A stretch of DNA of 64,000 bases from Linnemannia elongata (Eukaryota; Mortierellomycota; Mortierellomycetes; Mortierellales; Mortierellaceae), in contig JAXBDG010000002.1 of the NCBI GenBank assembly GCA_036320915.1, positions 1,426,001-1,490,000 on the forward strand, read 5' to 3'. A model generated the notes under the pieces. The model saw nothing but the letters and a program-made list of their open reading frames with translations, did not search any database and was not told the origin of the DNA. Position numbers and translations under genes: made by a program. Of the stretch, positions 59,101-64,000 are shown in pieces (within the stretch, counting starts at the first letter, position 1; each line of letters opens with the position of its first letter).

Positions 59101-61751
59101 TGCTAACACACTTTTTTATTTTCTTTTCTTTTCTGCTTGGATTTAGTCTGGAAGATACGATCCCGTCGACTCGTCGTTCACGGGTGATTCTGTCAGTTTC
59201 CATGTCATGATGATCCTTTTCTTCTTCATCTCCGCCATCCTGTTCCTGAATATTCTCATCGGTATGTTCCTAATTCCTGTACCTGATATGTGTCCGGGTA
59301 CCGAGTATGTGATACATGTCATAACATGGACTGATACAATATGTTCTCGTTCGTTTTTTTTGTGGGGCTATAGCTTTGATGAACGACGCGTTCAATGAGA
59401 GTAAGGATCAAGGTCAACTGGCCTGGCTCAAGCAGTGGTCTGAAGTCATTGCTGGTAAGTACTTTTCTTTTACCCTTTCCCTCTATCCTTGTTCTTCCTA
59501 CAACATCCCCCACTTCGTCTAACACACAACCCTATTTCATTAATTTCGTACATTGTAAATAGAGGTGGAAGTCTTCCTAATGACCCAAAACACCCGCCAA
59601 AATCGCAACTACTTCCCGGACTACATCTACTACGGCGCCAACGAACAAGAAGCAGAACTCTACGAATCCAAATTCTTCATCGCCTCCAAATCCAACCTTT
59701 CTATCGAGAACCGGTTCCTTATCGACACTGTCACTGTTGAACAGAACGCTGCCCAGTTGACTCAAAGACAGGTTCTGAGGGACGTCCAGACGTTAGGGAA
59801 GGAGTTGGAGAGGCTGAAGTCGAATCAGGAAGGGTTTAATCAGGATATTATTCGGTTGACGGAGGTTGTTGCGGCTTACCTTGCCACGACAGCACCACAG
59901 GACGGGCATGATAGTGATGGTGAGTCCTTTACCTCTTCATCACACTCTGACACCAGTGTCTCGCCTGTGGAGAAAGATCCTCCAACAAGCGGGGCATCGA
60001 TGGGTCGTGAGACTCAGAGTGCACCGCCTGGTGGTGCGGGTCGTGCAAGTGCACCTCCTTCACCTCCGGTTCCGTCGCCCCCACCACCAACGGCTGTCCC
60101 AGGTGGAGCTACCATCAGTCTGCCGAGTCCTGTCCGTCCTGGTGCAAGTCCACCACCACCGTCCAGAGCGTCGAGTGCCCCCGTGGTTCCTTCATCGCCT
60201 ACCTCTACTGTTGGCCCTATCAGCGCCGGCGCCCCACCACCTCCACCTCCACCCCCTTCACAAGGCGCCAGTGCCTATCCTGCAAGGCCCAGTATGCCCC
60301 GCCCAATCGCAGCTGGAAGTACTCCTTACTCTGCCCCTGGCAGTGCACCTGGTGCCTCTCGCCCTATTCCAAGCAGCAGCAGTAGCAGTATGCCAAGCTA
60401 TCCAGGAAGTGCTGCCCCTGCTCCTGCACCTCCTCCAATGCCCATCCAGACGTCCATGCCCATTCCTCCACCCATGGCTCAAGAAGAGTCTCTGGAGCTC
60501 GACGTTGGTCTGGAGGAAATCAAATCTGCACCACCTCTGGTGATGGACGAGCGGGACGACGCGAATGAGATCAAGTTGGACATTGACTTTGACATGAAGG
60601 TGCCAAGCTGGGGCGATATCGAGGAAGGCAGGAAGGACAGGAAGAGCATGAGTAGGAAGTCGTCGTCGCCAATCTCAGAAGACGAGGACGAGGAGGAAGA
60701 AGACGATAATGTTCCTGGCGGTGGCGATGATGAGGACGATATGCCATCTCCTCCACCTCCACCTCCACAGCCCATCGTTGCGCCTATCATTCAACCCTCA
60801 GCCCGCCCTCTACTCAAGTCCAAAGCGCCACAACCACCCTCATCAGCACCTGCAACTGTCACCGTCCCCGCTCCAACCCAACAACCGCAACAACAACAGC
60901 AGGCGGGTCGCCGGTTCAAGAAGGTCAGCCCAGGCGCAGAGACAACCGATTCGCCCACAACCTATACCCCAACCACCGGAGCAGGGGGCCGATACAACCC
61001 ACCTCCAATCTCCACAACCCTCCCTGCGGCTTCCTCCAGAAAACGTCAACAACAGCAACAACAACCTCAGCAACCAGTCCCCCCAGTGCTGAGTCAACTC
61101 CCCGCAGGCGGTCCAGCAATCTACCACCCAGATATTGGCTCCTCCACCACCACGTCCGCATCCAGGGTCCCACGGTATAAGGTCATTGAACTCCAAGACC
61201 CCGAACGCGAACGCTCCGACACCGCCCCCATCATCGGTGGCGGCGGCAGCAGCTCTGGGGCCGGAACCACAGGACCAAGAACAACGACAACCCAAAGTAA
61301 CACAACATTCCGCCAACGCGTCCAAAAGGTTGTCGCCGTCCAAACCGTTGACGACGCCCTCAGAGCCCACAGAAGAATCGAGGACAACAACGTCAGTCAC
61401 CCCGTCTACGTCGTCCACCAGCCTGCCCCCACCGATGCGCGCAACCAACGCCAACAACAGCGGTACCGCCACGACAGCGACGATGATGGACTCTATGACG
61501 ATGATGACGATGAGGACGAGGACCAGGATGGTCGTGAGGGTGAAGGGCTGTACGGTCATAGAAACAAGGGCAAGAAGAGTGTTCGTTCCTCAACTGCCCC
61601 TGCCACGCGCTTCGTGGACGAGATCCAAACGTACACTCCTTCTCAGAGCCAACCACAGAGTCAACAACATGCTGCGCATCATCACCGTGCACACATGCCT
61701 CAAATGCCCTACCCTCGTCGCCAACAACAGCAACAGCAGCAACAGCCTTAG
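53155..61751 (+). CDS. Giant TRP-like ion channel with PP2-like and propeller N-terminal regions
   Basis: Fourteen exons: 53155-53395, 53574-53649, 53760-53780, 53889-53934, 54045-54164, 54268-54331, 54425-54604, 54736-58138, 58241-58483, 58575-58743, 58841-59050, 59147-59261, 59374-59454, 59563-61751; 2385 aa. Residues about 125-255 form a beta-sandwich resembling plant PP2/FBA modules (HYTIHWRVKAL, HEGWANIQVILH, GFLVEHVEIRPVG). About 270-1000 is beta-strand-rich with WD-like repeats (ITRIAISKKSRFMVSLG, CTIWDLRTGSNIAHI). From about 1384 come six or so membrane helices (FVRFLIVFIFFLMIVIIT at the start), a pore region (AFAALSATYFFLSGRYDP) and a last helix ending FLNILIALMNDAFN, the S6 pattern of TRP/polycystin-type channels. 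A cytosolic coiled coil (QVLRDVQTLGKELERL) and a long Pro-, Asp/Glu- and Gln-rich tail follow. Likely a cation channel, membrane not known. Joining the first seven exons rests on a frame-keeping intron at 54605-54735. Confidence 0.85.
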
Positions 61752-62147
61752 GGTGTCACTGTTGCTCCCATGATCACCACTAAAATAATACGCTCGCCTA
61801 TATCATGTCTATCATGCGACAGATAATAAAAACGCTTTTCAATCGAATTTTTCGCCATGGATCTGTGGCTGCCACTGCTGCTACAACCACCACCGCCACC
61901 GCCACCTCAGCTGTTGTTACTTCTACAGTCAAAGTATTTTCCTCAAAGTGAGAATCTATTTCATTTTTCTTTTTTTAGTGTATCGTCAATCTTATCTGAT
62001 CCCGATCTATGCTAACAGAAAAAAAAAAAAAAATGACGAAATCTCCATGCAAATATCGCAAACTGCCCGCGCAATAACCTTTTTCAGGTTAACGGGTTGT
62101 ACCACCATCCCCATCTCTCCCCGATCCAACCGCGGAAATGGCTTTCC
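61752..62147. other. Convergent 3' gap between the TRP-like gene and RPA2
   Basis: 396 nt; AATAAAAA (about 61825) follows the TRP-like stop. No gene. Confidence 0.5.
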
Positions 62148-63872
62148 TTAGTGGGTGGTGTTGAAGTGGTCGTCATCCTCTGTGACGTAAAGGTGTCCAT
62201 CCTCCTCCATCGTCTTGAGCATTTCGCTATAAAGACGCACATTAAATATAGGGGAAGAGCCGTTAGTACTTGCCCATGTATGCTGCTGACCAGACAAAGA
62301 TCTGCGTTCAATCCATCCCGTCGAGTTGCTTCCACTGTCTCCTAGAAGAACCATTGACATCATATCTTTGAACGCAAAATCATCCTCTTTTCTTTTATGT
62401 AGACCTCTCTCACCCCTTCTCTGTCATTACACATACTTCCACGAGTTTTTTTTTCTCTTTCGATACCCCTTTTTTTCACTCTCCCAAAAAACCACATCTA
62501 ACAACAAAAAAAAAAAATCTGCAAACACTTACTTGACTTTGTGCTCGCCTCCAAGACGCTGTGCGAATGCACCAATGATATCCCGGCGATGCGCTCCAAC
62601 GCCTGACGCCTTTCCTGGATGGTTGTCGATAAAGTCGGAAATACTATTGGCGACATCATCATTTCCTCCTCTCATGTGCGTATCTGTTGAAGTCACACCG
62701 TGCATGCTGTTATGATGTTGTCCATAGGCGCTCGAAGACGATGATGCACCATGTCCTCCCACCTAATCCCAGAAAGCAATAAAAAGATGACGAAATAGTG
62801 TTAGAAAACGCCCGTTTCTTTCCATGGAATAGCCTCAGAAATAAGTTCCAAGACAGTATGCGTTACCTTGCTGCGGGTGGCGCTGACGTGGACGGTGAGG
62901 ACTTCCAGGTTATGGTAGGTGACTTCGTTCAAGTTGGTGACGGGGCGAATTGAGTGGACCTGAATATACTGCTTCTGGTTGAACATCTTGACAGTTCCGA
63001 CAATACGAGCATAAGTGTTCAAGCTAACAATAATTACATGTCCAATTAACAACAATCAACAAGTTAATAAACCATCGACTTGCATCAATTGCATTGTTCC
63101 AAAAGCCATATAGCAAAAATAAGTGCAACAGTTCAACTCAGCCCCATTCTTCTTTGAAAGGGAAACAAAAACGCACAGGATAGAGTTGACCTCTTCAGGG
63201 TCGTCGTGGTCCGAAGGATACTTCTTGGCGTCAATGACTCCGGTTCCATCCTCGATCATATAGATGTTCTGGGTCGATGCCTGGTTGATGTTTCGGACCG
63301 CTGCAATCAACGTGACCTGTCCAATATCCTGTCCATCAATCTTGAAGTCTCCGTCTGCCTGTGTCTGCGTTGCTGCCAAGATCTGCTTGATTGTGACAGG
63401 ACGGAGTGTATGGATGTATGTTCTCTACAAAACGTATTAAAGACAAACAAAGGGACGAAAACGTTAACAATGCGAAGTTTGAAAAATATGTACGTATGTT
63501 CACGCGAGGATTATCCTCTTGGCGAAACAAACAAACGACTATTATTGCTTGCTAGTCTTCCTGCATTAGGGGGAATCTCGCTTTTCTTGTGAAGCACATT
63601 GCCCTTCTGATGTTCTGTACTGTCTTTGACAAAATGAGTTTTGTACCTTGGGGGCTGTTCCATCGTTTCCAAAGCTGTCCTGAACGAATCCCTGACCCTG
63701 GCTCGAGCTGTAGCCTCCTCTGTTGTAGTCTGTCAAAGAAAAGGCAGGAAGTGCTGTTAGAAGGGCTTTCAGGCAATGCAGTCTGGGTCATTCGTTTCTC
63801 CTGCACTGTTTATTGCATTTCACAGTCTGCTCCTGTCGAGTTTGGTGAGAAAAACGCCGACTTACTGGACAT
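62148..63872 (-). CDS. RFA2: Replication protein A 32-kDa subunit
   Basis: Exons (minus): 63866-63872 (7 nt), 63647-63729, 63177-63424, 62867-63023, 62533-62762, 62148-62226; 267 aa (human RPA2 270). The N-terminus is Gly/Ser/Tyr-rich (NYNRGGYSSSQGQGF) like the phosphorylated arm of RPA2. The OB-fold DNA-binding domain follows: IHTLRPVTIKQIL, VTLIAAVRNINQ, YMIEDGTGVIDAKKY, ARIVGTVKMFNQKQYIQVHSIRPVTNLNEVTYH. A Gly/His-rich linker leads to the C-terminal winged helix (RDIIGAFAQRLGG, then EMLKTMEEDGHLYVTEDDDHF), which binds repair factors. RPA2 is the middle subunit of the ssDNA-binding heterotrimer of replication and repair in the nucleus. The last intron is the longest of the gene (306 nt). 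The first coding exon carries only ATG TCC A. Confidence 0.96.
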
Positions 63873-64000
63873 GGTGGTGTGAGATATGTGTGTGTGTGGT
63901 GTAAGTAGGGCTGAGAGGTTTGCTGTGTGAAAAGCAGAAAAAAAAAGAAAAGGATGAGAACAGAGTGAGGTGAGGCAGAGTAAGTTTGGTGGCGAAAGAC
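63873..64000 (-). promoter_or_regulatory. RPA2 5' leader and proximal promoter (partial)
   Basis: GT- and GA-rich plus-strand sequence (CA- and CT-rich in the RPA2 sense) directly upstream of the start codon, cut by the window edge. No defined element seen. Confidence 0.35.

Noticed and set aside
60843..61559. 238-codon minus-strand ORF
   Set aside because: Antisense to the Gln/Pro-rich tail of the TRP-like protein.

Overview
The window is eukaryotic and reads as a chromosome piece from an early-diverging filamentous fungus, most likely Mortierellomycota (Mortierella/Linnemannia type). The grounds are dense, intron-rich genes with GT-AG introns of about 60-130 nt, several microexons, GC-biased third codon positions, homopolymer A/T runs in introns and UTRs, and a gene set that mixes fungal genes with genes usually known from animals (VWA8, a MYSM1-type deubiquitinase, a FAAP100-like protein, a TRP-like channel). 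The species cannot be fixed from sequence alone. I built the exon models by hand from reading frame, splice consensus and remembered family sequences; every complete model keeps frame across all junctions.

Layout: 1-6.3 kb (-) ankyrin-repeat/coiled-coil protein, cut by the left edge. 7.7-15.0 kb (-) VWA8, a three-AAA+ plus VWA ATPase in 12 exons. 15.8-17.6 kb (-) PNS1/choline-transporter-like membrane protein. 18.0-20.65 kb (-) a propeller/coiled-coil protein resembling FAAP100, divergent from IBA57 (+, 21.0-22.6 kb). 23.0 kb (+) a small intronless beta-trefoil-like protein. 24.6-29.4 kb (+) glycogen phosphorylase in 13 exons. 29.8-31.2 kb (-) GST-kappa/DsbA-type isomerase with a 6-nt microexon. 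31.8-32.9 kb a decayed F-box/LRR pseudogene. 33.7 kb (+) an intronless SDR oxidoreductase. 34.6-36.6 kb (-) mitochondrial asparaginyl-tRNA synthetase, divergent from JJJ1/DNAJC21 (+, 36.9-39.3 kb). 39.5-40.5 kb (+) a GST-like protein.

40.7-43.5 kb is a repeat island: a broken PIF/Harbinger transposase, a broken Myb/SANT-like gene facing it, and a diverged direct duplication. 43.6-45.7 kb (+) is an unrecognised gene whose C-terminus carries a plausible PD-(D/E)XK nuclease signature. 45.8-50.8 kb (-) is a SANT-SWIRM-MPN histone H2A deubiquitinase (MYSM1 type). 53.2-61.75 kb (+) is a 2385-residue TRP-like channel with a large extramembrane N-terminus. 62.1-63.9 kb (-) is replication protein A subunit 2.

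No operon logic applies. Shared themes are genome maintenance (RPA2, FAAP100-like, MYSM1-like), mitochondrial function (IBA57, NARS2, VWA8) and stress/redox functions (GSTK, GST, SDR). Several pairs are divergent with short shared promoters (20.65/20.97 kb, 36.58/36.88 kb) or tightly convergent (34.46/34.57 kb, 45.72/45.80 kb).
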